From NCBI GenBank assembly GCA_903919315.1, contig CAIXHP010000049.1, positions 1-38,794 on the forward strand: 38,794 bases of DNA. Reading direction: 5' to 3'. This DNA comes from an uncultured Pseudomonadota bacterium. GTDB taxonomy: Bacteria > Pseudomonadota > Alphaproteobacteria > UBA9219. The translations under genes and the position numbers were made by a program. Each line of letters starts with the position of its first letter. The stretch's first letter is position 1. Of this stretch, positions 24,387 through 32,272 are shown piece by piece. The notes below the pieces were generated by a model, which was given only the letters and a program-made list of their open reading frames with translations, did no database searches and was not told where the DNA came from.

Positions 24387-24504
24387 CCCTCCCCCCTTGG
24401 GGGGAGGGTTGGGTGGGGGGTCGACGTTAGGGATAAACCTGCAAAGATCACCTCCGGCGGAACCCACCCCCCACCTAGCCTCCCCCCAAGGGGGGAGGGA
24501 GGGC
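24387..24504. repeat. Inverted GC-rich palindromic repeat between tadA and rluB
   Basis: The left arm (24387-24421) and right arm (about 24462-24504) are near reverse complements. Each arm contains its own palindrome built from CCCTCCCCCC and GGGGGGAGGG, followed by TTGGGTGGGGGGT or its complement. The arms flank a 39-base linker. The same arms occur several times inside waaA (27289-27772), so this is a dispersed repeat family. Confidence 0.85.
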
Positions 24505-24582
24505 GCTCCTTCTTATCGTAAAACGCTAAAAAATCACGACCTATCGTTGTTTCTTCACAGTTTTTCCCCTACAGTCCCCACC

Positions 24583-25353
24583 ATGACTGAAAAAGCAGAG
24601 AAAATCGAGCCTGCAAAAGGCGAACGAATTGCCAAGGTTCTGGCCCGCGCGGGCGTAGCCTCGCGGCGCGAGGTGGAGCGCATGATTGCCGAGGGCCGCG
24701 TGACGGTGGACGGCAAGATCATCCCGTCGCCCGCGCTGAACGTCACGGCGGCGAACCGCATCGCCGTGGACGACAAACCCGTGGCCGCCGCCGAGGAAGC
24801 CCGCGTCTGGCGCTATCACAAAAGCCCCGGAACGCTGACGACCAACAGCGACCCGCAAGGCCGCCCGACGATCTTTGAGAAACTCCCGCCGGAACTCCCC
24901 CGCGTCGTGACCATCGGACGGCTGGACTACAACACCGAAGGCCTGTTGCTGTTGACCAACGACGGCGAGCTGGCGCGGCATTTGGAATTGCCCAAGCACG
25001 CTTGGCTGCGGCATTACCGCGTGCGGGTCTACGGCTGGGTCGACGTGGCCAAGCTGAAAAAGCTAGAAGACGGCGCCACCATCGACGGCGTGCATTACGA
25101 GCCGATCAAGGCCGAGCTGGAAACCGAAAAGCAGGAAGGCTCCAACAGCTGGCTGTCGGTCAGCATCCGCGAAGGCAAAAACCGCGAGATTCGCCGCGTG
25201 ATGGAGCATCTGGATTTGGAAGTCACGCGCCTGATCCGCGTCGCTTTCGGCCCGTTCCAGCTCGGCAAATTGGTGCGCGGCGGCGTTGAAGAAGTGCCGC
25301 GCCGAATCTTGCGTGAATCGCTGGGCAACTTCTTCAAGGAACTCGGCAAGTAA
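24583..25353 (+). CDS. rluB: Ribosomal large subunit pseudouridine synthase RluB-like
   Basis: Pseudouridine synthase of the RsuA/RluB family, 256 aa. It has an N-terminal S4 RNA-binding domain (ERIAKVLARAGVASRREVER and GRVTVDGKII) followed by the catalytic domain with the Asp motif TIGRLDYNTEGLLLLTNDGE. Then come LPKHAWLRHYRV and SIREGKNREIRRVMEHLDLE. The RluB assignment over RluE/RsuA comes from length and the rluB-rsmD neighbourhood. The ATG at 24583 opens the S4 domain; an upstream extension crosses the palindromic repeat and is rejected. Confidence 0.9.
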   Translation: MTEKAEKIEPAKGERIAKVLARAGVASRREVERMIAEGRVTVDGKIIPSPALNVTAANRIAVDDKPVAAAEEARVWRYHKSPGTLTTNSDPQGRPTIFEKLPPELPRVVTIGRLDYNTEGLLLLTNDGELARHLELPKHAWLRHYRVRVYGWVDVAKLKKLEDGATIDGVHYEPIKAELETEKQEGSNSWLSVSIREGKNREIRRVMEHLDLEVTRLIRVAFGPFQLGKLVRGGVEEVPRRILRESLGNFFKELGK

Positions 25354-25355
25354 CC

Positions 25356-25919
25356 ATGCGGATCACCGGCGGAAGCTTGCGCGGTCGAACCCTCGTCGCT
25401 CCCGAAGGCCGGACGACGCGCCCCACCAGCGACCGCGTGCGCGAAGCGTTGTTGAACATCCTGATGCACCACGACTGGGGCGCGGCCATCGGCGACCCTT
25501 TGGTGGGTGCGCGGGTGTTGGACGCTTTCGGCGGCACGGGAGCCTTAGCGTTCGAAGCCTTATCGCGCGGCGCGGCCCACGCCACGCTGTTCGACACGGA
25601 TCGGCAGGCGCTTAAACACATCCGCGAGAATGCGGCTGCTCTAAAAATCACGGACGATTGCGCCATCATGCCCGCCGATGCCACGCGCCCGCCGCAAGCC
25701 GCGCAGCCTTGCACGCTTGTTTTCCTCGATCCGCCCTACCGCAAGAATTTGATTCCGGAATCGCTGGCAGCACTGGGCCGCGCCGGATGGATCGCGCCCC
25801 ACGCCCTCATCGTCGCGGAAACCGCGAAGGACGAGAATCTGGCGCTTCCCGAAAACCACGCCGTGGCGCTGGCGCGGACGTACGGCGACACCGCCGTGCA
25901 TTTTATCACGCTGTCCTGA
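25356..25919 (+). CDS. rsmD: 16S rRNA (guanine966-N2)-methyltransferase RsmD
   Basis: Methylates G966 of 16S rRNA. The 187-aa product begins MRITGGSLRGRTLVAPEG and has the RPTSDRVREALLNIL motif. SAM motif I is VLDAFGGTGALAFEALSRGA (54-73), and the catalytic LDPPY is at 124-128. It follows rluB by two bases, forming an rluB-rsmD unit, and its last 14 bases overlap the end of the convergent lpxK. Confidence 0.95.
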   Translation: MRITGGSLRGRTLVAPEGRTTRPTSDRVREALLNILMHHDWGAAIGDPLVGARVLDAFGGTGALAFEALSRGAAHATLFDTDRQALKHIRENAAALKITDDCAIMPADATRPPQAAQPCTLVFLDPPYRKNLIPESLAALGRAGWIAPHALIVAETAKDENLALPENHAVALARTYGDTAVHFITLS

Positions 25920-26862
25920 TCACGCGCTTTAGCGCCGCTTCGTCCTCGAACGTCAAAGTCACGGGCAACACCGCGACCTGCGCCCGAAAGGCATCGGGGA
26001 GGCGCACCCAGTCCTTGGCCGTGGTGATGAGGCGGAGGTTCTGCGCCTTGGCCTGTTCCGCCAGCGCGGCGAGTTCCGGCGGCGTGAACAGGTGATGATC
26101 GGGGAAATCCTTTGTGACGGCCAACGCCAGCCCCGCCTCGCGGCACGAGGCATAAAATTTCGCAGGCCGTCCGATTCCGGCAAAAGCGAGGAACGCGCCG
26201 TCGCGCGGAAAATCGTCGGACAACGCAGAAGTCAATTGCGCCTGAAGGACGGGGATTTTGCGGGCAAAGGGCAGGGGCCGCGCCAGAGCGCCGATCACGA
26301 TCACCGCGTCCAACCGCTTGGTCGCCTCGATGAAATCTTCGCGCAGCGGCCCGGCGGGAATGATCGCGCCGTTGCCGAGTCCCGTCGCGCCGTCGATGAC
26401 GCACAGCTTGACGCTCGGCGCGATGGTCGGGTTCTGCAAGCCGTCGTCGAGGATGATATGCGTCGCCTGCGGCGCGGCGGCGCGGATCGCGGCGGCGCGG
26501 TCGCGCCCGATCCAGCACGGCGCGGCGCAAGCCAGCAGCAACGCTTCGTCGCCGACATCGCGCGCGCTGTGGCGGTCGGGATCGACGCGCAACGGCCCGG
26601 CTTCCATCCCGCCATAGCCGCGCGTGACGAAAACCGGTTGAGCGCCCGTTTGCTGCAACAGCCGCGCCAGCGCGAGCGCGGTCGGCGTTTTTCCGGCCCC
26701 GCCCGCCACGACATTGCCGACGCAGATGACAGGAATAGCGGCGCGGTAAGGCCGCGCAAAGGCGCGGCGGATTTCGGCGGCCATTTCATAAACGCGGCCA
26801 AAGGGCATGAGCAACGCGGCGCAAAGGCCAAAGGGGCGGTACCAAAAAGCGGGCGCTTTCAT
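25906..26862 (-). CDS. lpxK: Tetraacyldisaccharide 4'-kinase LpxK
   Basis: Phosphorylates the 4' position of the lipid A precursor at the inner membrane. The 318-aa product has an N-terminal amphipathic/hydrophobic region, then the P-loop GNVVAGGAGKTPTALAL (49-65, Lys58), followed by VTRGYGG, VGDEALLLA, IILDDGLQNP and ITTAKDWVRL, all family hallmarks. Start at the ATG at 26862 with AGGAG eight bases upstream; it overlaps the waaA stop as ATGA, so the two are translationally coupled. Confidence 0.95.
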   Translation of the reverse strand: MKAPAFWYRPFGLCAALLMPFGRVYEMAAEIRRAFARPYRAAIPVICVGNVVAGGAGKTPTALALARLLQQTGAQPVFVTRGYGGMEAGPLRVDPDRHSARDVGDEALLLACAAPCWIGRDRAAAIRAAAPQATHIILDDGLQNPTIAPSVKLCVIDGATGLGNGAIIPAGPLREDFIEATKRLDAVIVIGALARPLPFARKIPVLQAQLTSALSDDFPRDGAFLAFAGIGRPAKFYASCREAGLALAVTKDFPDHHLFTPPELAALAEQAKAQNLRLITTAKDWVRLPDAFRAQVAVLPVTLTFEDEAALKRVIRTA

Positions 26863-28601
26863 GGCGTTTTCTCCTGCGCGAGCCACGGATCCAACAGGCG
26901 AAGCGTTGCGTCCAGAACATGGCTCTGGCGTTCCGCCACGGCGCGGGCGGCGGCGGCAAGAGCGGCCGCTTCCTCCGGCGCGGCCAGCAGACGCGCCAGC
27001 GCCGTGGCCAGCTCGTCGGGCGCGGCCACTTGCAGGGCGGCGTTGTGCTGCACAAGGTCGGCGGCGATTTCGGCGAAGTTGGGCATGCAGGGGCCAAAGA
27101 CCATGGCGCAGCCGAGTTGCGCAGGCTCCACCGGATTATGCCCGCCCCAAGTGAAGGATCCGCCCAAACATGTCACCGATGCCAGCCGATAAAACAGCCC
27201 CAGTTCCCCCATCGTGTCGGCGAGATAGATTTGCGTGGCGGGGGTAATGTCCTGATGCTGGGAACGACGAACGCAAACGTCACGCACCCCCTCCCCAACC
27301 CTCCCCTCAAGGGGGAGGGAGCCCCGAAAGCCCTCCTCCAATTCCTCCCCCCTTGAGGGGGAGGTTAGGTGGGGGGTGGCTTCCGCATGTACGGACGTTG
27401 CAGGACGAGCGTCCACAGACCCCCCACCCAACCCTCCCCCCAGAGGGGGAGGGCTTTGCAGTGTGCTGCTCTGTCTCCTCCCGGAATCCCCCCCCAATTC
27501 CTCCCCCCTTGAGGGGGAGGTTAGGTGGGGGGTAGTTTCCGCATGCACGGACGCATCAGGACGAGCGTCCACAGACCCCCCAACTAACCCTCCACACAGA
27601 GGGGTAGGGCTTTGCAGTGTGCCGCTCTGTCCCCTCCCGGAATCCCTCCCTAATTCCTCCCCCCTTGAGGGGGAGGTTAGGTGGGGGGTGGTTTCCGCAA
27701 GCGCGGACGCATCAGGACGAGCGTCCAGAGACCCCCCACCCAACCCTCCCCCCAGAGGGGGAGGGTTTTGCAGGAGGGCCTTAATGGCTCCGCCGCGCTC
27801 GGCGTGGCGTGGGACAATGATGGTCAAAAGGTCGGGCCAGCGCCTGCGCAGCATTTGGTGCGCGTCCAGCGCGATTTGCTCCTCGCCCGGATGCGTGGAG
27901 GCCATCACCCATACCTTGCGCCCGCCGATCTGGGCCTTCAGGCGGCGCAATTCCGCTTCGTCGCAGGGCAGCGGCTCGGCGGCGAATTTGAGATTGCCGA
28001 CGTAGCGCATGTCGCGCAACCCCAGCGCGGCAAAGCGTTGGCGCTCGACTTCGGTTTGCGCCAAACCCAACGCGAACGCGCCGAGCAGCTCCCGCGCCCA
28101 GCTTTTCACAAAGCTCCATTGGCGAAAGGATTTCTCCGACATGCGCCCGTTCAGCAGAACCGCCGGAACGGCGCGGCGGCGCAGAGCGGTCAGCATGTTG
28201 GGCCACAGTTCGGACTCGACCCACAAAGCCAGATCAGGCCGCCAATGATCGAGAAAGCGCGTCACATAAGCCCAGCGATCCACCGGGACATACTGATGAA
28301 ACACGCCCGGCGGCAGGCGCGAGGCCAACAGCTGCGCGGACGTGACCGTGCCGGTGGTCAGAAGAATGCTCCAGTGCGGATAGGCGCGGCGCAGGGCTTT
28401 GGCGAGGCTTAAAACCGACATGGCCTCGCCGACGCTGGCGGCATGGCACCAAACCAGCTTGCCCGCAGGACGCGCTGCCGAAGCGTAGCCGAGCCGTTCG
28501 GGAAAACGCGCCGGATCCTCGCGCCCCTTGGCGCGACGGCGGCGCAAGACGAGCGCAATCGCCGGTGCGCCGAGGTCGGTCAGAACGCGGTAAAGCCACA
28601 T
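26859..28601 (-). CDS. waaA: Kdo transferase WaaA with an in-frame repeat insertion
   Basis: Adds Kdo to lipid IVA; inner-membrane-associated GT-B glycosyltransferase. Residues 1 to about 275 are the N-terminal domain (MWLYRVLTDLGAPAIALVLR, then WCHAASVGEAMSVLSLAKAL with the catalytic-type Glu, and YVPVDRWAYVTRFLDHWRPD). The C-terminal domain resumes near residue 440 with IYLADTMGELGLFYRLASVT and GGHNPVEPAQLGCAMVFGP. Between them about 160 residues are Pro/Gly/Ser-rich and come from 156-bp palindromic tandem repeats. Without the insertion the length would be the normal 420 or so. Both catalytic halves stay in one frame, so the protein may still be functional with a long loop. Coupled to lpxK by an ATGA overlap. 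Confidence 0.92.
   Translation of the reverse strand: MWLYRVLTDLGAPAIALVLRRRRAKGREDPARFPERLGYASAARPAGKLVWCHAASVGEAMSVLSLAKALRRAYPHWSILLTTGTVTSAQLLASRLPPGVFHQYVPVDRWAYVTRFLDHWRPDLALWVESELWPNMLTALRRRAVPAVLLNGRMSEKSFRQWSFVKSWARELLGAFALGLAQTEVERQRFAALGLRDMRYVGNLKFAAEPLPCDEAELRRLKAQIGGRKVWVMASTHPGEEQIALDAHQMLRRRWPDLLTIIVPRHAERGGAIKALLQNPPPLGGGLGGGSLDARPDASALAETTPHLTSPSRGEELGRDSGRGQSGTLQSPTPLCGGLVGGSVDARPDASVHAETTPHLTSPSRGEELGGDSGRRQSSTLQSPPPLGGGLGGGSVDARPATSVHAEATPHLTSPSRGEELEEGFRGSLPLEGRVGEGVRDVCVRRSQHQDITPATQIYLADTMGELGLFYRLASVTCLGGSFTWGGHNPVEPAQLGCAMVFGPCMPNFAEIAADLVQHNAALQVAAPDELATALARLLAAPEEAAALAAAARAVAERQSHVLDATLRLLDPWLAQEKTP
27289..27772. repeat. 156-bp tandem repeats with nested palindromes inside waaA
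   Basis: Two full units start at 27341 and 27497 and a third, partial one starts at 27653; the offset is exactly 156 bases (52 codons) each time. A more diverged half-unit lies at 27289-27340. Each unit has the two inverted GC-rich arms known from 24387-24504, and between them a second dyad GGACGC/GCGTCC. No unit has a stop in the waaA frame, so each adds 52 residues. Confidence 0.92.
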
Positions 28602-28661
28602 GAGCGGAACCTGAACATAACCGGTGAGTGACCCGCCCCGCGTGTCGGCGGTAAAAGGCTG

Positions 28662-29357
28662 TTAGCCCTTGCCGTGGGTCGAAGGCTCCTGAAGCCGTTG
28701 GCGCATCAGGTCGAGCAGACCGCCGATGTTGCCGCCGTTGCGTTGGATGACGGCGGCGTATTCCTGCCGCTGGGTGACGCTCATGCTCACGCCCTCGACC
28801 ACAACGTCGATGATGCCCTGCTTGCCGTTCTTGGTGCGCACGCGCCAGTCCACGGTCGTGGGAGCCGAGCCGTCGGGATGGGTGATTTCGCTTTTGACGA
28901 CGAAGTCCAGATCGCCTTCGGGCTGAACCGCGCGAACGCGGAAGCCTTCGCCGGTGTAAAGCGCGAAACGGTCGGAATAGGTCTTGACCACCAATTTCTC
29001 GAACAGGTTCATGTAATCCTGCTGCTGATCCGGCGCGGCGGCGTTCCAGCTGCGCCCGATCACAAAGCGCCCGATGGTCATCAGATCGAACGAATCGCGC
29101 AGCATGTCGCGGAACTGGTCGTTGCGCTGCTCGGCGTTGATGCTTTTGTCGGCGAGGATGGCGATGGCCTTGTCGCCGAGCGTGGCGATAAAGCGCCCCT
29201 CCGGCGTGGCGGCGGCGGCCTCGACGGCGCTCGTGGGCGGCTTGGGCGCAGCGACGGGGGCTTGCGCCATGCTCGGACTCGGCAGGACAAAGCCGGTCGT
29301 GGCCAGCAAAAGGGCCAGAAAACGCAGGCGGGAAACGGGGCGCAACACTCGCAGCAT
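28662..29357 (-). CDS. mlaC: MlaC/Ttg2D periplasmic phospholipid-binding protein
   Basis: Periplasmic carrier of the Mla system that moves phospholipids between outer and inner membrane. The 231-aa product has a signal peptide ending near SPSMAQA (about residue 32). The MlaC domain shows FRDMLRDSFDLMTIGRFVIG, NLFEKLVVKTYSDRFALYTG, VDWRVRTKNGKQGIIDVVVE and SVTQRQEYAAVIQRNGGNIG. GGAGAG about six bases before the ATG at 29357 favours this start over a longer frame to 29426. Other Mla genes are not in the window. It lies 60 bases before waaA on the same strand. Confidence 0.93.
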   Translation of the reverse strand: MLRVLRPVSRLRFLALLLATTGFVLPSPSMAQAPVAAPKPPTSAVEAAAATPEGRFIATLGDKAIAILADKSINAEQRNDQFRDMLRDSFDLMTIGRFVIGRSWNAAAPDQQQDYMNLFEKLVVKTYSDRFALYTGEGFRVRAVQPEGDLDFVVKSEITHPDGSAPTTVDWRVRTKNGKQGIIDVVVEGVSMSVTQRQEYAAVIQRNGGNIGGLLDLMRQRLQEPSTHGKG

Positions 29358-29532
29358 AAAGTCTCTCCAACGCAGGGACAGCCGGGGAACAAGGATAGAA
29401 TCAAGTTTATAGCGACTGCGCGACAAAAAACAAACACGGATTGCAGCTTCCGGTAGCGTTTCCGAAACTGTGGCTTTTCGGATCGGTCCGGAAAAAAATG
29501 CTCAAATGGCTGCGGAGTCCCACAAAGCGCCT

Positions 29533-29584
29533 TTGTTTTGCCATGCTTGCCTGCCTACATACGACCAAGGACTCGTTCGAGTCC
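29533..29584 (+). promoter_or_regulatory. Promoter with overlapping dyad for the 29618 gene
   Basis: TTGTTT (29533-29538) and TACATA (29556-29561) have a 17-base spacer. A 7-bp dyad GGACTCG / CGAGTCC around a TT (29569-29584) lies where transcription would start, as an operator might. The A-rich sequence after it is not a terminator for either strand. Confidence 0.4.
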
Positions 29585-29617
29585 AAAAACAAAAAAATCC
29601 ATGGAAAGGGTCTCAAG

Positions 29618-29851
29618 ATGCGTTCGATGAAACTTCTGGCTGCCGCTGCCGTTTTGGCCACATTGGTTGCCGGTCCCGTGATGGCGCAAGATGCCGTCTC
29701 CCCCGCTTCTGAGCCGACCGCGGCTTCCGAGCAGGCTGTCAAGGCTCCCGTCAAGAGCCACGTCAAGAAGCACAGCGTCAAGAAGCATCATGTCAAGAAG
29801 GTCCACGCCAAGAAGGTGAAGGCTTCCGATGGCGTGAAGGTCGGCGAATAA
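29618..29851 (+). CDS. Small exported Lys/His-rich protein (77 aa)
   Basis: Signal peptide MRSMKLLAAAAVLATLVAGP with likely cleavage after VMA (about residue 23). The mature part has a short Ala/Ser/Glu-rich region and then a basic tail with a repeating SVKKHHVKKVHAKKVKA pattern (about residues 50-70). The Val/Lys/Lys/His periodicity suggests an extended or helical polycation that could bind the cell wall, LPS or metal ions through His. No known family is claimed. A rho-independent terminator follows and a promoter with a dyad precedes, so it is a single-gene unit. Confidence 0.8.
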   Translation: MRSMKLLAAAAVLATLVAGPVMAQDAVSPASEPTAASEQAVKAPVKSHVKKHSVKKHHVKKVHAKKVKASDGVKVGE

Positions 29852-29873
29852 GCTCTGACCCACGGTCATTCCG

Positions 29874-29914
29874 AAAACCGCTGCGTCGGGCGCAAGCCCC
29901 GCAGCGGTTTTTTT
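29874..29914. terminator. Rho-independent terminator, probably bidirectional
   Basis: An 11-bp stem AAAACCGCTGC / GCAGCGGTTTT (29874-29884 with 29901-29911) has a GGGC-GCAA-GCCC hairpin inside its loop and a T-run after the right arm. It ends the gene at 29618, and with the A-run on the left it can also serve the minus-strand folC. Confidence 0.85.
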
Positions 29915-29926
29915 ATGTGCGAAGGC

Positions 29927-31240
29927 TTAAAGGCCGGACTGATTGAGCGACAAAATCTGCCCAGCCAGATAGAGCGAGCCGCAGATCAAAAGGCGTCCCG
30001 GACGCGGCGCGGCGGCGACGATGTCCCGCAGGGCCGAAGCCGCATCGGCGGCGGCCGTAGCTTTCGGAAAGCCAGCCTGTTGCGCCAGTCGCGCGAGATC
30101 GTCCGCCGGACAAGCCAGCGGCTCGCCCTCAATCCCCACGGTGCGCAACCGATCGACAAAGGGCGCGAGCGGCTTCAAAAAGTCCTTCGGCGCCTTGGTG
30201 GACAACATGCCAAAGATCATGTGCAGCGGACGTGGCGAGTCGCCATCCTCGCGCTGCCACGCCGCCGCTTGCGCGGCCAAAACCTCGCCCGCCGAATCAT
30301 TGTGCCCGCCGTCCAGCCAGAGTTCCCAGCCCGGCGGCAACAGCGATGGCAAAACGCCCCGATCCAGCCTTTGCAGCCGCGCGGGCCATTCCACGCGACG
30401 CATCGCCAGCCGCAGGGCATCGTCGGAGATCGCCAGCGGAACGGCCGCCGTCGTCGCGATGGCCAGACCGGCGTTCCAGAACTGATGCTGTCCCACCAGC
30501 GCCGGATGCGGTAGATCGACCGAACGGGCGGGGCCGGTGAAACGGAACCGTGTGTCGTCAAGCCTCTCGACGCGCCAGTCCTCGCCGCCGACGACCAGCG
30601 GCGCGTTGCGTTCCGCCGCCACCTCCCGCAGCGCGTTGAGCGCCTCGGGCGCGGGTTGCGGCGCGGCGAAGCAGGGGACGCCTTTCTTCATGATCCCGGC
30701 CTTCTCGCGCGCGATGGAGGTAAGCGTGTCGCCGAGATACGCGCAATGGTCATACGACAGGCGCGTAATGGCGGAAGCGGCGGCGGTGGGGATGACGTTC
30801 GTGGCATCCAGACGTCCTCCGAGTCCGACTTCGAGGATCACGAGATCGGCAGGATGGCGGGCAAAGGCGACGAAAGCGGCGGCGGTCGTGGCCTCAAAGA
30901 AGGTCACCGCGCCCGGCTCGGCCAGCCGCTCGCAGTCGCGGAGGATGGCAACCAGTTCGTCCTCGCCGATCAACGCGCCCGCGATGCGAATACGTTCGTG
31001 AAACCGCACCAGATGCGGCGAGGTGTAGACATGCGCTTTGTAGCCCGCCGCCTCGACCATCGCGCGTAGAAACGCGCAGGTGGAGCCTTTCCCGTTCGTC
31101 CCCGCCACATGCACGACAGGCGGCAGGTGGCGATGTGGACTGCCTAGTCTTTCCAGAAGATCGAAATAAGGTTGTCGAAGTCCCAGATCGATGTTGTAGG
31201 GGCGGAAACGCTCAAGAATGTCGGCGGATGTTTCTGCCAT
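29927..31240 (-). CDS. folC: Folylpolyglutamate/dihydrofolate synthase
   Basis: Makes dihydrofolate from dihydropteroate and adds glutamates to folates. The Mur-ligase-fold enzyme of 437 aa has the P-loop VVHVAGTNGKGSTCAFLRAM (42-61, Lys51). It is followed by YTSPHLVRFHERIRI, the EVGLGGRLDATNVI segment, SYDHCAYLGDTLTSIAREKA and the C-terminal LWLDGGHNDSAGEVLAAQ. It lies 27 bases after accD in the accD-folC order typical of alphaproteobacteria; the trp genes that often precede accD are absent. Confidence 0.96.
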   Translation of the reverse strand: MAETSADILERFRPYNIDLGLRQPYFDLLERLGSPHRHLPPVVHVAGTNGKGSTCAFLRAMVEAAGYKAHVYTSPHLVRFHERIRIAGALIGEDELVAILRDCERLAEPGAVTFFEATTAAAFVAFARHPADLVILEVGLGGRLDATNVIPTAAASAITRLSYDHCAYLGDTLTSIAREKAGIMKKGVPCFAAPQPAPEALNALREVAAERNAPLVVGGEDWRVERLDDTRFRFTGPARSVDLPHPALVGQHQFWNAGLAIATTAAVPLAISDDALRLAMRRVEWPARLQRLDRGVLPSLLPPGWELWLDGGHNDSAGEVLAAQAAAWQREDGDSPRPLHMIFGMLSTKAPKDFLKPLAPFVDRLRTVGIEGEPLACPADDLARLAQQAGFPKATAAADAASALRDIVAAAPRPGRLLICGSLYLAGQILSLNQSGL

Positions 31241-31267
31241 GAAAAAGCCCGCCGCTGCGCCTTACGC

Positions 31268-32200
31268 TTACTTCCGTCGCGCCGTCGCGTCGCGCCGTGC
31301 GCCGTGCGGCACCGGCCCGGCCAGCGTCAGCGTGGCGGGACGCTTTGTGCGCGGCTCCTTGCGGAGGAGGCCGAGAACGCGCACCAGCGTGTCGCGCAAC
31401 TGGTGCCGCGTCACGACGATGTCCACCATGCCGTGGTCGAGGAGATATTCCGAACGCTGGAACCCCGGCGGCAGAGTCTCGCGGATCGTGCTTTCGATCA
31501 CCCGCGCTCCGGCAAAACCGATCTGCGCGCCTTTTTCCGCGATGTGAATGTCGCCCGTCATGGCAAAGGATGCCGTGACCCCGCCGGTGGTGGGGTCGGT
31601 GAACACAACGATATAGGGCAGACCGGCGGCCTTGACGCTTTGCGCCGCGATGATGCTGCGCGGCATTTGCATGAGAGACAAAATGCCCTCCTGCATCCGT
31701 GCGCCGCCCGAAGCGGGGATGACGATCAGCGGGGCGCGAAGCTCGACGGCCTTTTGCGCCGCCGTGACGAGGCCTTCGCCCACCGCCATGCCCATCGAAC
31801 CGCCCATAAAGCTAAAATCGAACGCGGCGACGACGGCGCGGTGGCCGCCCATCAAACCTTCGCCCACAAGAATGGCATCCTGCTTGCCGGTCTTGTGCTG
31901 GGCGTCTTTAAGCCGGTCGCTGTAGCGTTTCTGGTCGCGGAATTTCAAAGGGTCGACGATCACCTTTTCCACGTCGATGACGGTATAGCCCCCGTCGTCA
32001 AACAGCATCCCCAGCCGCCGCGCGGGGGCGAGCTTCAGGTGGTGGCCGCAATGGCGGCACACGCTCATCTGTTCCTCAAGCTCGCGCCGGAAGAGCATGG
32101 CGCTGCAGCCGGGGCATTTCTCCCAGAGGTTGTCCGGAACCTCCTTCTTGCTGACGAGCGCGCGGATTTTGGGTCGGACGAAATTTGTTAGCCAGTTCAT
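31268..32200 (-). CDS. accD: Acetyl-CoA carboxylase carboxyltransferase subunit beta
   Basis: Carboxyltransferase beta subunit for malonyl-CoA synthesis; works with AccA, not present here. The 310-aa product has the N-terminal zinc ribbon with cysteine pairs at 29/32 and 48/51. The crotonase-like domain follows, with SASGGARMQEG-type motif PASGGARMQEGILSLMQM, PTTGGVTASFAMTGDI and GFAGARVIESTIRETLP. The ATG at 32200 matches the family N-terminus MNWLTNFVRP; the frame reaches a TTG at 32218. It is divergent from the unknown gene at 32273. Confidence 0.96.
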   Translation of the reverse strand: MNWLTNFVRPKIRALVSKKEVPDNLWEKCPGCSAMLFRRELEEQMSVCRHCGHHLKLAPARRLGMLFDDGGYTVIDVEKVIVDPLKFRDQKRYSDRLKDAQHKTGKQDAILVGEGLMGGHRAVVAAFDFSFMGGSMGMAVGEGLVTAAQKAVELRAPLIVIPASGGARMQEGILSLMQMPRSIIAAQSVKAAGLPYIVVFTDPTTGGVTASFAMTGDIHIAEKGAQIGFAGARVIESTIRETLPPGFQRSEYLLDHGMVDIVVTRHQLRDTLVRVLGLLRKEPRTKRPATLTLAGPVPHGARRDATARRK

Positions 32201-32233
32201 GGGGCGTATGCTAGTCAAAGAAAATGTTGGAAG

Positions 32234-32257
32234 CTAGGCCTAAAATGAGAGGCCTAG
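32234..32257. repeat. Inverted repeat between accD and an unknown gene
   Basis: A perfect 7-bp stem CTAGGCC / GGCCTAG with a 10-base loop lies between two divergent starts (32200 and 32273). It could be an operator or a leader hairpin close to the ribosome site of the plus-strand gene. Confidence 0.45.
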
Positions 32258-32272
32258 ACATGGGTGGGAATG

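Noticed and set aside
24106-24582. Long N-terminal extension of the RluB frame
   Set aside because: It overlaps tadA on the other strand and translates the palindromic repeat; the S4 domain begins at the ATG at 24583.
27289-27780. CRISPR-like array in the waaA region
   Set aside because: The units are contiguous 156-bp tandem repeats with internal palindromes and no unique spacers, and they stay in the waaA frame; no cas genes are near.
27353-28412. Long plus-strand open frames opposite waaA
   Set aside because: They result from GC-rich antisense and the stop-poor repeats; the minus strand has clear WaaA motifs.
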